In this document: piece after piece, positions 56,289-64,000 of the stretch
Position numbering within the stretch: position 1 is the stretch's first letter
Layout: each line of letters begins with the position of its first letter
NCBI GenBank assembly: GCA_024233515.1
Contig: JACKPO010000002.1
Coordinates: 62,001-126,000 of the forward strand
Direction: 5' to 3'
Length of the DNA: 64,000 nucleotides
Source: Chlamydiales bacterium
Lineage (GTDB): Bacteria > Chlamydiota > Chlamydiia > Chlamydiales > Simkaniaceae
Program-made: the position numbers and the translations under genes
Notes under the pieces: generated by a model
Seen by the model: the letters and a program-made list of their open reading frames with translations, nothing else
Told to the model about the DNA's origin: nothing
Database searches by the model: none

Positions 56289-58864
56289 TACTCAGCATAT
56301 TTCTCTTTCCAGGCGCTTAAGAGCTTGAGCGCCTCGAGGGGAGTTGTCTCATTAATGTTCACTTTTTTCAGTTCTTTAGCCAGGGATTCATAGGCCATCT
56401 CTTGTTTTGAGGGAACTGGAGCAATGAAAGAGAGTTGCTCTTGTGGCCGGCTTGTTTCCTGCGCGGGGCTATTGAGATCATTCTGCTCAAGCTTATGGAG
56501 CACTTCGTGTGCCCGTTTCAGAGCAGAAGAGGGGAGCCCTGCAAGTCGCGCCACATGGATTCCGTAACTCTTATCGGTGCTTCCCGAAACAATTTTCCTT
56601 AAGAAAACAATGCGATCGGCTGCTTCTTGCACAGCTACATGGACATTTTTCACGCCAGGATGGGTCTCTTCGAGTTCCGTGAGTTCCCAATAGTGGGTTG
56701 CAAAGAGGGTTTTGCACTCTTTTTTCAAAAGTTCTTCTGCAACCGCCCAAGCGATCGAAATTCCATCAAAGGTACTTGTTCCCCGTCCGATTTCATCAAG
56801 AATGACAAGAGAACGAGAGGTCGCATTGTTGAGGATGTTTGCCGTTTCAGTCATCTCGATCATAAAGGTCGATTGCCCACGAGAAAGATCGTCACTTGCC
56901 CCAATCCGGCTAAAGACCTTATCGACGATTCCTATGCGCCCTTTTTGCGCAGGAATAAAAGAGCCCATTTGCGCCATGATCACAAGGAGCGCTACCTGTC
57001 GAATATAGGTCGATTTTCCTGCCATGTTCGGTCCGGTAATGATGATGAGGTTTTCTTTCTTGTTGAGACGGGTATCATTTGGAATAAAGGAATGATCCCT
57101 AAGTGAGGCTTCGATGACAGGGTGGCGCCCCACATCAATGTCCACTTCGCCACTCTCATCAATGATGGGCATCGTGTATTGGTTTTTAGCAGCGACAAGG
57201 GCAAGAGAAAGGAGGGTGTCAAGCATTGCGATACTCTTCGAGAGGGTCCGAATGGTATCGCTATGAGTTGCAATCTCCTCTCGTAACTGCTCGAACAGGG
57301 CACTTTCAATCCCGTTAATTTTCTCCTCAGCGGTCAGGATTTTTTCTTCATACGCTTTGAGCTCTGGTGAAATAAACCGTTCGTTATTAACAAGGGTTTG
57401 TCTCCGCGCAAACGTTTCGGGAACCCGATCTGCTTGTCCACGGCTCACCTCGATACAGTACCCAAACGCTTTGCTGTAGATAATTTTAAGGTTTTTGATT
57501 CCGTAGGTTTCTCGGAGTTGCATCTGGTAGTTAGCTATCCATGTCTGACTGCTCGCTTTTAAATTGCGGAGCTCATCAAGCTCGCTATGGACCCCTTCTC
57601 GGATCACCTTTCCTTCTCCAAGTTTTACGGGAGGCTCTTCTACAAGCATTGCTTCGATCTTTTCTGTCAGCGGATGAACGGGAGGAAAGAGAAGCTCGTT
57701 TAAGATGGGCGCCTCAAGGTTTTCAAGACTTCGTGCCACCGTTGGCACCGCATGGAGAGAGGTTTTTAGCGCAACCAAATCGCGGGGAGAGGCGCTTCCT
57801 GTGGAGATCCGCATGAGGAGGCGTTCTAAATCGCGAACGGGGCGCAGATGATCACGGATCGCTAGCTGTTTCAAAAGCGCTTTGATCCCATTTTGTCGTT
57901 TTGTGATTTCATTCACAGAGAGAAGGGGATGGATAAGCCAAGATTTGAGGAGGCGCGCTCCCATCGGTGTGACCGTTTGATCGAGGAGTTTTAAGAGGGT
58001 AAAGTTTGCAGATCCTTTGTGGAGGGGTTCGGTGAGTTCTAAGTTCCGTTGCGTTGCTTGATCAATCGAAAGATAGGCCGAGATGTGATCGGGAGAGATC
58101 GCTTTAATATGGGTTGTCTTCAGACTCAGGTCGTCCTGAACATAGTGCAAAAGAGAGCCAGCTGCAGTCACCGCAGCCCCCATTCCTTTTAGCCCAAACC
58201 CATCGAGGGAGTGAACGCGAAAATGTTCGGTGAGCGTTCGAAAAGCGTTTTCAGGATCAAACCGCCAATTCTCTTTCTTTGTGATCCGGACACCGGTCCC
58301 TTTCTTGACCTCTTCAATGACCCGCGAAAGGGCCTCATGATCCCGCTCTGAAACGAGAAGTTCTGAAGGGGCGCGGCGGCAGAGTTCATCAAGAAGTTCC
58401 TTTTGCCGTGAAAACTCCACCACATGAAATTCTCCCGTTGAGAAATCGAGAAGAGCAAGGGCAACGGTTTGATTCAGGACCGAAAGAGCCCCGAAGAAGT
58501 TGTTCGCCTTTTCTGGCAATGACGAGAGGAGGGTGCCTGGTGATACGACGCGGACCACTTCACGTTTGACAATTCCTTTCACCTGTTTGGGGTCTTCCAC
58601 TTGCTCAGCAATGGCAACAAGAAATCCTTTTTCCACCAGCTTTTCGATATATCCTTCGGCAGCATGGGCGGGAACCCCTGCCATCGGTGTCCCTTGCCGT
58701 TGGGTGAGCGTCACATCAACCCCTTCCGCTAAAAGCTTTGCATCATCGTAAAACGCCTCATAAAAATCTCCCAATCGGAAGAGAAGAATGGCATCCTTCG
58801 CTTTTTCCTTACACGCATGCCATTGCGCCATCATCGGAGTCACTTTATCGGTCATTGTGGTCAT
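56288..58864 (-). CDS. mutS: DNA mismatch repair protein MutS
   Basis: An 858-aa MutS. The mismatch-reading domain (LLFRLGDFYEAFYDDA, with the Phe-x-Glu variant F-Y-E), then clamp and the ATPase: Walker A TGPNMAGKSTYIRQ, LDEIGRGTSTFDGISIAWAV and LFATHYWELTEL. AGGAG lies 8 bases before ATG 58864; the gene overlaps the upstream 144-aa gene by 4. Full length for the family. Confidence 0.95.
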   Translation of the reverse strand: MTTMTDKVTPMMAQWHACKEKAKDAILLFRLGDFYEAFYDDAKLLAEGVDVTLTQRQGTPMAGVPAHAAEGYIEKLVEKGFLVAIAEQVEDPKQVKGIVKREVVRVVSPGTLLSSLPEKANNFFGALSVLNQTVALALLDFSTGEFHVVEFSRQKELLDELCRRAPSELLVSERDHEALSRVIEEVKKGTGVRITKKENWRFDPENAFRTLTEHFRVHSLDGFGLKGMGAAVTAAGSLLHYVQDDLSLKTTHIKAISPDHISAYLSIDQATQRNLELTEPLHKGSANFTLLKLLDQTVTPMGARLLKSWLIHPLLSVNEITKRQNGIKALLKQLAIRDHLRPVRDLERLLMRISTGSASPRDLVALKTSLHAVPTVARSLENLEAPILNELLFPPVHPLTEKIEAMLVEEPPVKLGEGKVIREGVHSELDELRNLKASSQTWIANYQMQLRETYGIKNLKIIYSKAFGYCIEVSRGQADRVPETFARRQTLVNNERFISPELKAYEEKILTAEEKINGIESALFEQLREEIATHSDTIRTLSKSIAMLDTLLSLALVAAKNQYTMPIIDESGEVDIDVGRHPVIEASLRDHSFIPNDTRLNKKENLIIITGPNMAGKSTYIRQVALLVIMAQMGSFIPAQKGRIGIVDKVFSRIGASDDLSRGQSTFMIEMTETANILNNATSRSLVILDEIGRGTSTFDGISIAWAVAEELLKKECKTLFATHYWELTELEETHPGVKNVHVAVQEAADRIVFLRKIVSGSTDKSYGIHVARLAGLPSSALKRAHEVLHKLEQNDLNSPAQETSRPQEQLSFIAPVPSKQEMAYESLAKELKKVNINETTPLEALKLLSAWKEKYAE

Positions 58865-59295
58865 TTTTTCATTCTCCTAAGAAGTCGTTTTATCGGACTA
58901 GAGCGCTTTTCTCCAAAGGTTTCTTCCGCCTCTTCGAGCCCCTTTCCGATTTGAACAGTGACCCCTTCTGACCACCGTTGAATCTCCTCAATGTTGTGTT
59001 GAATCTCTTCAAGCTGGGCAATAATTTCATCGGGGGATTTTTCAACCGTTTCAAGAGCGCCTGATTTGTAATTATCGATCATTTGCCTTAGCTCAAACAC
59101 CTCAATCAACAGGGGCAAAAAGGTCTTCTTAAACTTTTCCCGCAGTCCGACCTCTTCCGTCGAAGGGATGATTTTTTTTGGGGTACTTTGCGCAGAAAGA
59201 GACGCAGGAGAGATCGTACTTGACAGAGGAGAGGAGTCAAGCTTTCGGTAGACCTTCTTTTTGAATTTTCCTTCGTTCATCTTGGCTTTTAACAT
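58861..59295 (-). CDS. small coiled-coil protein (CT793-like by position)
   Basis: A 144-aa protein. After a Ser/Pro-rich basic N-terminal half (KKVYRKLDSSPLSSTISPAS) residues about 55-125 are helical coiled-coil (PLLIEVFELRQMIDNYK, IIAQLEEIQHNIEEIQRW), and the end is basic (PIKRLLRRMKK). No family recognised. It is translationally coupled to mutS and holds the place of the uncharacterised CT793 between mutS and dnaG in Chlamydia. Confidence 0.7.
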   Translation of the reverse strand: MLKAKMNEGKFKKKVYRKLDSSPLSSTISPASLSAQSTPKKIIPSTEEVGLREKFKKTFLPLLIEVFELRQMIDNYKSGALETVEKSPDEIIAQLEEIQHNIEEIQRWSEGVTVQIGKGLEEAEETFGEKRSSPIKRLLRRMKK

Positions 59296-59363
59296 ACACC
59301 TTCCCTGAAATAAGGTCTATCCGTTATCCCCCTTTCTCTTATCTTGTGCTGCGCTCAGAGAGA

Positions 59364-59408
59364 TACTTGGAGTTATCAGGATGATGTGAAATTGGATTAG
59401 CTACCTAG
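59364..59408. repeat. 45-bp direct repeat, left copy
   Basis: An exact copy of 61930-61974 (begins TACTTGGAGTTATCAGGATG, ends ATTAGCTACCTAG). The two copies enclose the small Cys-rich gene and the FKBP-like gene. The rest of 59296-59504 shows no gene. Confidence 0.7.
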
Positions 59409-59504
59409 TGATTAGTCTACAAAATTCATTGCAAAAATTTACTCTAGACAAAATATTTTTATAGTATTTATTCTTCAGGTGTTTTCACACAAAAGGGGTG
59501 TTTT

Positions 59505-59849
59505 ATGAAAGCAATGTTGAAGGCAGCTTGTTATTCTCTGTTTGTGGTTATGCTCTTGTTTGAGACAAATTTGTGGGGGCAGGAAGATTTTTCTGAAACC
59601 AAAATTTTCGGGCAGCAAAAGGTTTACGTTAGCCCTGAGCAGATAGAGGTGACGGCAAACGGTATCCTATTTTACCCTGAGCTAGGAGAAAACCCTATTC
59701 TTGGCAACTCGTTGTCTTACGATGATCATGGTTTATTCGTCGAGATAAAGCAGTATTATTGTCCAATCTTATCCCACGGACCGAAATGTAAGAAATGCGG
59801 TGGTTGTGTTATGTCAAAATGTCCATGCCACTGTATTTGCTATGATTAG
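59505..59849 (+). CDS. small secreted Cys-rich protein
   Basis: A 114-aa protein with an N-terminal signal (MLKAACYSLFVVMLLFETNLWG) and a C-terminal Cys-rich tail: nine Cys in the last 29 residues (YYCPIL, CKKCGGC, CPCHCICYD). This is like disulfide-linked cell-surface proteins of chlamydiae but no homologue is recognised. Shine-Dalgarno AGGGG 7 bases before the ATG. It is the first gene in the direct-repeat-flanked cassette, 69 bases before the FKBP-like gene. Confidence 0.65.
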   Translation: MKAMLKAACYSLFVVMLLFETNLWGQEDFSETKIFGQQKVYVSPEQIEVTANGILFYPELGENPILGNSLSYDDHGLFVEIKQYYCPILSHGPKCKKCGGCVMSKCPCHCICYD

Positions 59850-59918
59850 TAGTTTTATCAATATGAAAGCTGGTAAATGCTCTGAGCCTTCTCAAAGATT
59901 GTTGTTAAAGGAGGAAGA

Positions 59919-61748
59919 ATGCTAGGGCGGTTTCTGGTTTTTGTTCAGGCTTTAGATCAGGTGGGTTGCTATCTAGCGGAGCGCTTGGTCCGCGCGCGCG
60001 CGCTTCTGTTGATTTCTGCATCGCTTTGCGGAAATGCTTCTCAAACAGTTTCTTCCGAAGCTGTATTAACCTCTTTTTTTAAGGACCTTATGGAAGAAAC
60101 TTCTGCTGGCTATACTATTTATGGGGAAAAGCCCCTTTACTTGGGTGATTTTGCTCGTCCCGAGTGGGTCACCCCAGGATCTGAAAGACACAAAGATTTA
60201 AACCGGAGTTTTCTAGCTTTGACCCTTTTTCCAAAGAAGTTAAGGACGGGGAACTATACCGTAATAAACAACGGAGAAGATCTATCTAAATGTTACCGAT
60301 TTATGGTCATCAACCGTAATGCGCTTCGAGGGGTCTTTGAAAAAAACCTGCCACTTTTTAAGTATAAACTTGGATGGGATATTTCTTTTGATGCCTTGAT
60401 TGGACGGTTTGAAGATCTTAACCGCAGCCCATGGAAAAGCTCTAGTTGTAAACCTACAATTGACGGAATCGTACTTGGTTATGGAACGGATAACGCTATT
60501 TCATGGGAAAGATTAAGTACTTTTATGGATGTTGCTTTCTCGACAACTCCACAATGTCCTCCTAAAAAACTCCTTCCGTTGCCATCCTCTGAAAAAGAAG
60601 TCAATGATAGAATAGAATCGATTTTTAAAAACTCTGATTGGAAAAAGGTAAAGGAGGAAACAGAGGACTTCGATAATCATTATATCATTAATCCGGAAGG
60701 CAATTTGAAAGTATTTTTTGCGTTCCACAAGCGATCGAAAGAAACTGAACTTCTTTTAGAATCATACAGAGTAGCTCAGAGAACATTGGATCAAGCATTA
60801 GGTCAAAAAAACTTTCTCAAAGAGATAATGGCCAAGCTAGGAATAGATGCAGTGGAACTATCAGAACAGCTTGCTCTACCAAAAGTTAACCAACTCTCTG
60901 AGACTTTAGCAAAGTCGTTGCGGTATACTTTTTCAGAGAACATCTCGTCAGAATTTTTTACTGGAATGAGTGCTGCTGAGGCTATTGATACGAATCATTC
61001 CTTAGGGTCTGATGATAAAGAGGTAGAGTTTCTCACAATCCTGGCAGAAAAAACATTCTCTTCAGTGGTTAGAAGAGAAAAATTAACCGAAGCTCAATTG
61101 TTTTTCCAAAACCTTGAAATGGAAGAGGGGATATCCTGCCTTATTCCTCAAAAGCTTTATACTAAAACGATTAAAAATGGGCAGTCTAGGCAAGAGCTTA
61201 CTCCAAGGACTGGAGATATTTCAGTCAATTTTCTGATAAAAAGCTTTGGCGGTACCCCTATTGGAGGAACCTATAAACTTGAAAAACCTTCGAAGCTAAA
61301 TCTAAATGAATTAATTCCAGGACTAGCTCATGGCCTTATTGGGATGTTTGAAGGAGAAATTAGAGAAGTGTATATCCATCCCGATTTTGCTTATGGAGTT
61401 AATTCTGAATTCGGTCATGGGGGTCCGTTAGCCATTCAGGTGGAGCTAGTTAAAATCGAAGAAAATTTGGATGACTACAACCTGCCTTATCTTCAACCTA
61501 TTGATGTTAGATTCCTAGCACCAGAGATTAAAAGTTGCAAAGAATATGTAGAGCTTGAAAAAAAGTATAATTATCTCTGTGGATTGAGAGCATGGCTTCA
61601 CTACAAAAAAGCGAAGAACCTAATTGATTTGGATCAAGTGATTAGGCAAATACGGTCCCAGGCTACCCATAGCTCTTATACAGAGCAGGAAAGAGAAACT
61701 ATGGCACTACTTAATTGGATCATTTACCAAGCAAGCTTAGCGGCCTGA
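59919..61748 (+). CDS. large protein with C-terminal FKBP-type PPIase domain
   Basis: A 609-aa protein. Residues about 415-525 match FKBP peptidyl-prolyl isomerases: YTKTIKNGQSRQELTPRTGD, LIPGLAHGLIGMFEGEIREVYIHPDFAYG, and IQVELVKI. The N-terminal 35 residues contain a hydrophobic stretch (RARALLLISASLCGNAS) which may be a signal for export, as in Mip. Residues 40-410 are of unknown function. A short helical tail follows the isomerase domain. Much larger than Mip (about 240 aa). Strong Shine-Dalgarno AAAGGAGGA. A GCGCGCGCGC run occurs at 59990-60003, unlike the surroundings. Confidence 0.75.
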   Translation: MLGRFLVFVQALDQVGCYLAERLVRARALLLISASLCGNASQTVSSEAVLTSFFKDLMEETSAGYTIYGEKPLYLGDFARPEWVTPGSERHKDLNRSFLALTLFPKKLRTGNYTVINNGEDLSKCYRFMVINRNALRGVFEKNLPLFKYKLGWDISFDALIGRFEDLNRSPWKSSSCKPTIDGIVLGYGTDNAISWERLSTFMDVAFSTTPQCPPKKLLPLPSSEKEVNDRIESIFKNSDWKKVKEETEDFDNHYIINPEGNLKVFFAFHKRSKETELLLESYRVAQRTLDQALGQKNFLKEIMAKLGIDAVELSEQLALPKVNQLSETLAKSLRYTFSENISSEFFTGMSAAEAIDTNHSLGSDDKEVEFLTILAEKTFSSVVRREKLTEAQLFFQNLEMEEGISCLIPQKLYTKTIKNGQSRQELTPRTGDISVNFLIKSFGGTPIGGTYKLEKPSKLNLNELIPGLAHGLIGMFEGEIREVYIHPDFAYGVNSEFGHGGPLAIQVELVKIEENLDDYNLPYLQPIDVRFLAPEIKSCKEYVELEKKYNYLCGLRAWLHYKKAKNLIDLDQVIRQIRSQATHSSYTEQERETMALLNWIIYQASLAA

Positions 61749-61768
61749 GCACTCTTCCAGAAAGCTTC

Positions 61769-61931
61769 TATACCTAACGTGATTCAAAAGTTGGGAATTT
61801 GGCAAGGCGGCCCCACGCAAATTTTTTGCCTGGAGCGACCATTGTGCGAGCACAAGGCGGAGGGTGAAGGCAAGAAATTTGCTGCAGAGCAGGCGCTGCC
61901 AAAAACCAACTTTTGAATCATTTTAGGTATA
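61769..61931. mobile_element. palindromic MITE-like element, family A, copy 3
   Basis: Ends TATACCTAACGTGATTCAAA and TTTGAATCATTTTAGGTATA; interior very close to copy 1 at 10935 (CCCCACGCAAATTTTTTGCC, AAGGCAAGAAATTTGCTGCA). TA at the right edge is also the start of the 45-bp repeat, so it entered exactly at that boundary. Confidence 0.8.
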
Positions 61932-61974
61932 CTTGGAGTTATCAGGATGATGTGAAATTGGATTAGCTACCTAG
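61930..61974. repeat. 45-bp direct repeat, right copy
   Basis: Identical to 59364-59408 in the same orientation, 2.57 kb apart. Confidence 0.7.
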
Positions 61975-62526
61975 AGATGCGTCGGGCTGGTGTTGTCCTT
62001 CGGCAATACCCCCCGAACAAGAGCATCATCAAAGTCATTCCGCCGTTTGTGAAAAGTTTCTTTCCCTCTGGAGGACTGTTCTCAACCTTCGCAAGCTTTA
62101 GAAAGCTTACTCCGGTCTCCGAACAAGCCCTCCAGAGCAAAATAACTCTTTTCAACAGCGAAAGCACTTTGCCGACGCTCTCTCCGCCCCCCGTTGAGCT
62201 CGATTCGCCATGCCAAATCGACCTTCAGTCGGGGGCCCGGGCCTAAGCCCTGTGCGGGCCCCTCCATCGCGGCCGATTTTTCAAAGACGACTCTGAGCCA
62301 TCGGCTGCTCCTGCATTCGCTTTCCAAATTTTACAATTTGGAGCTCATGTCATCCACAGAACGAGATTTAGCATGTAAACCCTCAGTCTCGATCTACCGG
62401 AAGACACGGAGCCAAACGTTAGTTTGATCGTGCTGGAGGTAGCCCACTGATTTCATTCTTTAGGATGCTTTCAAACTCTTTTCATCAGTCTATTTTATGG
62501 TTTTGGAGATAAAGAGATGATCCGGT
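61975..62526. other. GC-rich unexplained stretch between the cassette and dnaG
   Basis: About 350 bases (61975-62330) are GC-rich compared with both sides, with stable palindromes such as GGGGCCCG (62232-62239) / CGGGCCCC (62255-62262). Open frames of 60-90 codons exist on both strands but none has a Shine-Dalgarno or a known domain. It could be a structured RNA gene or an IS remnant. I looked for RNase P, tmRNA, SRP and 6S motifs and saw none. 62330-62526 holds no visible gene. Confidence 0.4.
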
Positions 62527-64000
62527 ATGCTTGCCAGTATGGGTGTATATACGAAGAAAAGTCTGGAATTGCTGAGAGAAAGGATCGACCTCATCGAGGT
62601 CGTCTCTTCGTATGTAAACTTGAAGCCGGCGGGAAGTAGCTACAAAGGAGTCTGCCCCTTCCATGATGAGAAAACCCCTTCGTTTATGATTCAGAAAGGG
62701 GAGTCTCACTACCACTGTTTTGGGTGTGGCGCCCACGGTGATGCGATTGCTTTTTTAATGAGCTACATGAAGATGAGCTTCGTCGAGGCGGTCGACACCC
62801 TCGCGGAGCGGTTTCAGGTGCCGATGGAGGAGGTTGAGTACGAGCGGCGCGAAGGGGGACCCAGCAAAAAGGATCTCAAGGACGTTTTGCAGAAGACCTG
62901 CTCTTTTTATCACACCTATTTGCTCCATAGTGATGAAGGACACCTCGCCCTAAAATATCTCTATGATCGGGGAATCGATCTTGAGTTTATCCGTCTTTTT
63001 AAGATTGGATTTGCGCCCAAAAGGGGAGCCCTCTTCGGAAAATTTATGCAAAAGCATCGCTATACGGCCGAGCTTTTAGAAAAGGCGGGACTGATTAAAA
63101 CGGGGCGCGATGGAAAAAAGAAAGCTTTTTTCACTAGTCGCATCACCTTCCCCATCCTCGATGTGGGAGGAAGTGTCATTGGATTTTCCGCCCGAAAGAT
63201 CGACGAAGAGACCTTTGGCCCAAAATATGTGAATACTCCCGAAACGCCTCTCTTTAAAAAGTCACATACCCTCTACGGGCTTAGCTTTTCAAGACGGCGG
63301 ATTGCCAAAGAGAAGCGGGCGATCGTAGTGGAAGGACAGATCGATGCTCTGAGGTTAATTCAGGAAGGGTTTAACATCACCGTTGCAGGGCAGGGAACTG
63401 CTTTTACCGAAGATCATGTGAAAGAGCTCCTAAATCTTGGGGTGACCAAGGTTTTTCTCGCACTCGATGGAGATGAAGCGGGGAGAACGGCTGCTTCCAA
63501 AATTGGAAACCTTTTCCAGAAAGAGGGAGTCGAAGTGTATGTTACTCCCATTCCTGTGGGGAAAGATCCCGATACCCTCCTCAAGGAAGAGGGGGCGATT
63601 GCCTTTGCAGAGCTCCTAGAGAAATCGGTCGACTATCTTTCCTTTCTGATCGATTACTTTTCCAAAGAGACCGATCTTTCTTCTCCTTCGCAAAAAAATC
63701 ATCTTGTTCAAACCATTGTGCAACGGATTAGAAGTTGGGATCATCCTTTGATGGTCCATGAATCGCTTCGAAAACTTGCCCGTTTAACACAGGTTCCCGA
63801 AAAATTGGTCGGTGTTGGCCAAGAAGAGGTTCAGCGCTCAACCTATGTGAAACGAGAAGGATCCCTCTCAGAGGTTTCAATTGATCCTGATCGAGTGATC
63901 GAAACCGATCTCCTCCGTTGGCTCTATTTGCTCAGTGATACCTCTCCGAAGCTCTTCCAAATTATCAAAGAAAATCTTCGGCCAGAGCATTTCACGACAG
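62527..64000 (+). CDS. dnaG: DNA primase, 3' end beyond the window
   Basis: The frame from ATG 62527 is open to the window end (491 codons). Zinc finger: GVCPFHDEKTPSF (Cys43, His46) and YHCFGCGAHGD (Cys64, Cys67). The RNA polymerase core follows (YLYDRGIDLEFIRLFKIGFA, RITFPILDVGGSVIGFSAR, KYVNTPETPLFKKS), then TOPRIM with VVEGQIDAL and LALDGDEAG. It makes primers for DNA replication. An alternative ATG at 62539 is closer to the family start. It follows mutS and the small gene as in CT792-CT794, apart from the inserted cassette. Confidence 0.93.
   Translation, partial: MLASMGVYTKKSLELLRERIDLIEVVSSYVNLKPAGSSYKGVCPFHDEKTPSFMIQKGESHYHCFGCGAHGDAIAFLMSYMKMSFVEAVDTLAERFQVPMEEVEYERREGGPSKKDLKDVLQKTCSFYHTYLLHSDEGHLALKYLYDRGIDLEFIRLFKIGFAPKRGALFGKFMQKHRYTAELLEKAGLIKTGRDGKKKAFFTSRITFPILDVGGSVIGFSARKIDEETFGPKYVNTPETPLFKKSHTLYGLSFSRRRIAKEKRAIVVEGQIDALRLIQEGFNITVAGQGTAFTEDHVKELLNLGVTKVFLALDGDEAGRTAASKIGNLFQKEGVEVYVTPIPVGKDPDTLLKEEGAIAFAELLEKSVDYLSFLIDYFSKETDLSSPSQKNHLVQTIVQRIRSWDHPLMVHESLRKLARLTQVPEKLVGVGQEEVQRSTYVKREGSLSEVSIDPDRVIETDLLRWLYLLSDTSPKLFQIIKENLRPEHFTT

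Noticed and set aside
61977..62327. Overlapping short frames on both strands in the GC-rich stretch
   Set aside because: Open frames are expected in GC-rich DNA; no start signal and the two strands compete. Reported only as an unexplained region.
1..64000. CRISPR arrays
   Set aside because: No series of regularly spaced identical repeats was found; the only tandem units are two imperfect copies at 10616-10710.

Overview
The window is a bacterial chromosome segment that reads as a member of the Chlamydiota, most likely an amoeba- or animal-associated environmental chlamydia rather than a pathogenic Chlamydia. This rests on gene content and order. Several blocks match gene neighbourhoods known from Chlamydia trachomatis (recalled, not searched): response regulator/HAD phosphatase/truA/ispD/SWIB/prfB/GNAT/yebC; M16 protease/plant-type plsB/RNase G and YceD/rpmF/plsX; rpmH/rnpA, a thioredoxin-fold protein, rpmJ/rpsN; and uvrC/mutS/small protein/dnaG. 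The blocks are reshuffled, and accessory genes absent from pathogenic Chlamydia sit between them. I cannot name a genus from the sequence alone.

Layout. 1-3.9 kb: two MptE-like (DUF115) paralogues around a MORN/YwqK-repeat protein, all overlapping. 4.0-11.7 kb: accessory region with a trypsin-like protease, a decayed second protease, an 834-aa/128-aa/HicB-like operon, two orphan genes, an ATPase pseudogene interrupted by a 160-bp element, and an IS end. 11.7-18.3 kb: a small orphan gene, GYF_2-RDD protein, glyoxalase II, MFS transporter, a deacylase-like pseudoenzyme, an M15-like lipoprotein and a sigma-54 regulator. 18.3-26.3 kb: conserved core (HAD, tRNA-Leu, truA, ispD, SWIB, UGP3-like pyrophosphorylase, prfB with programmed frameshift, two acetyltransferases, yebC). 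26.3-33.8 kb: two unknown, possibly secreted proteins, a GH63-like glucosidase and a secreted EEP-fold protein. 33.8-45 kb: M16 protease, plsB, rng, plsX, rpmF, yceD, a small membrane protein, lpxB, an alpha/beta hydrolase and pcnB. 45-54.5 kb: rpmH, rnpA, uvrD, an ankyrin-like membrane protein, thioredoxin-fold protein, DTW protein, YchJ, TyrP-like transporter, rpmJ, rpsN, a GYF_2 protein, a U-box-like protein and an Asp23/AmaP-like pair. 54.5-64 kb: uvrC, mutS, a small coiled-coil gene, a two-gene cassette between 45-bp direct repeats, a GC-rich unexplained stretch, and the 5' part of dnaG.

The most unusual feature is a set of about 160-bp palindromic elements with long terminal inverted repeats and TA at both ends, of the kind made by Tc1/mariner-IS630 transposition. 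Three copies of one family lie at 10935-11100, 41018-41181 and 61769-61931. A second family (52130-52292) sits between rpsN and its terminator, and a third (33610-33779) forms the start of a coding region. Removing the first copy with one TA restores the reading frame of the ATPase it interrupts. Other points of interest are a hairpin that buries the start codon of the 834-aa gene, a HicB-like gene split at an A8 tract, a protease carrying a nuclease-like His/Asp tail, a U-box-like membrane protein, two apparent pseudoenzymes, and plant-plastid-like lipid genes (UGP3-type pyrophosphorylase and soluble GPAT).

Limits: functions come from reading motifs and gene context. No database search, folding or codon statistics could be run.
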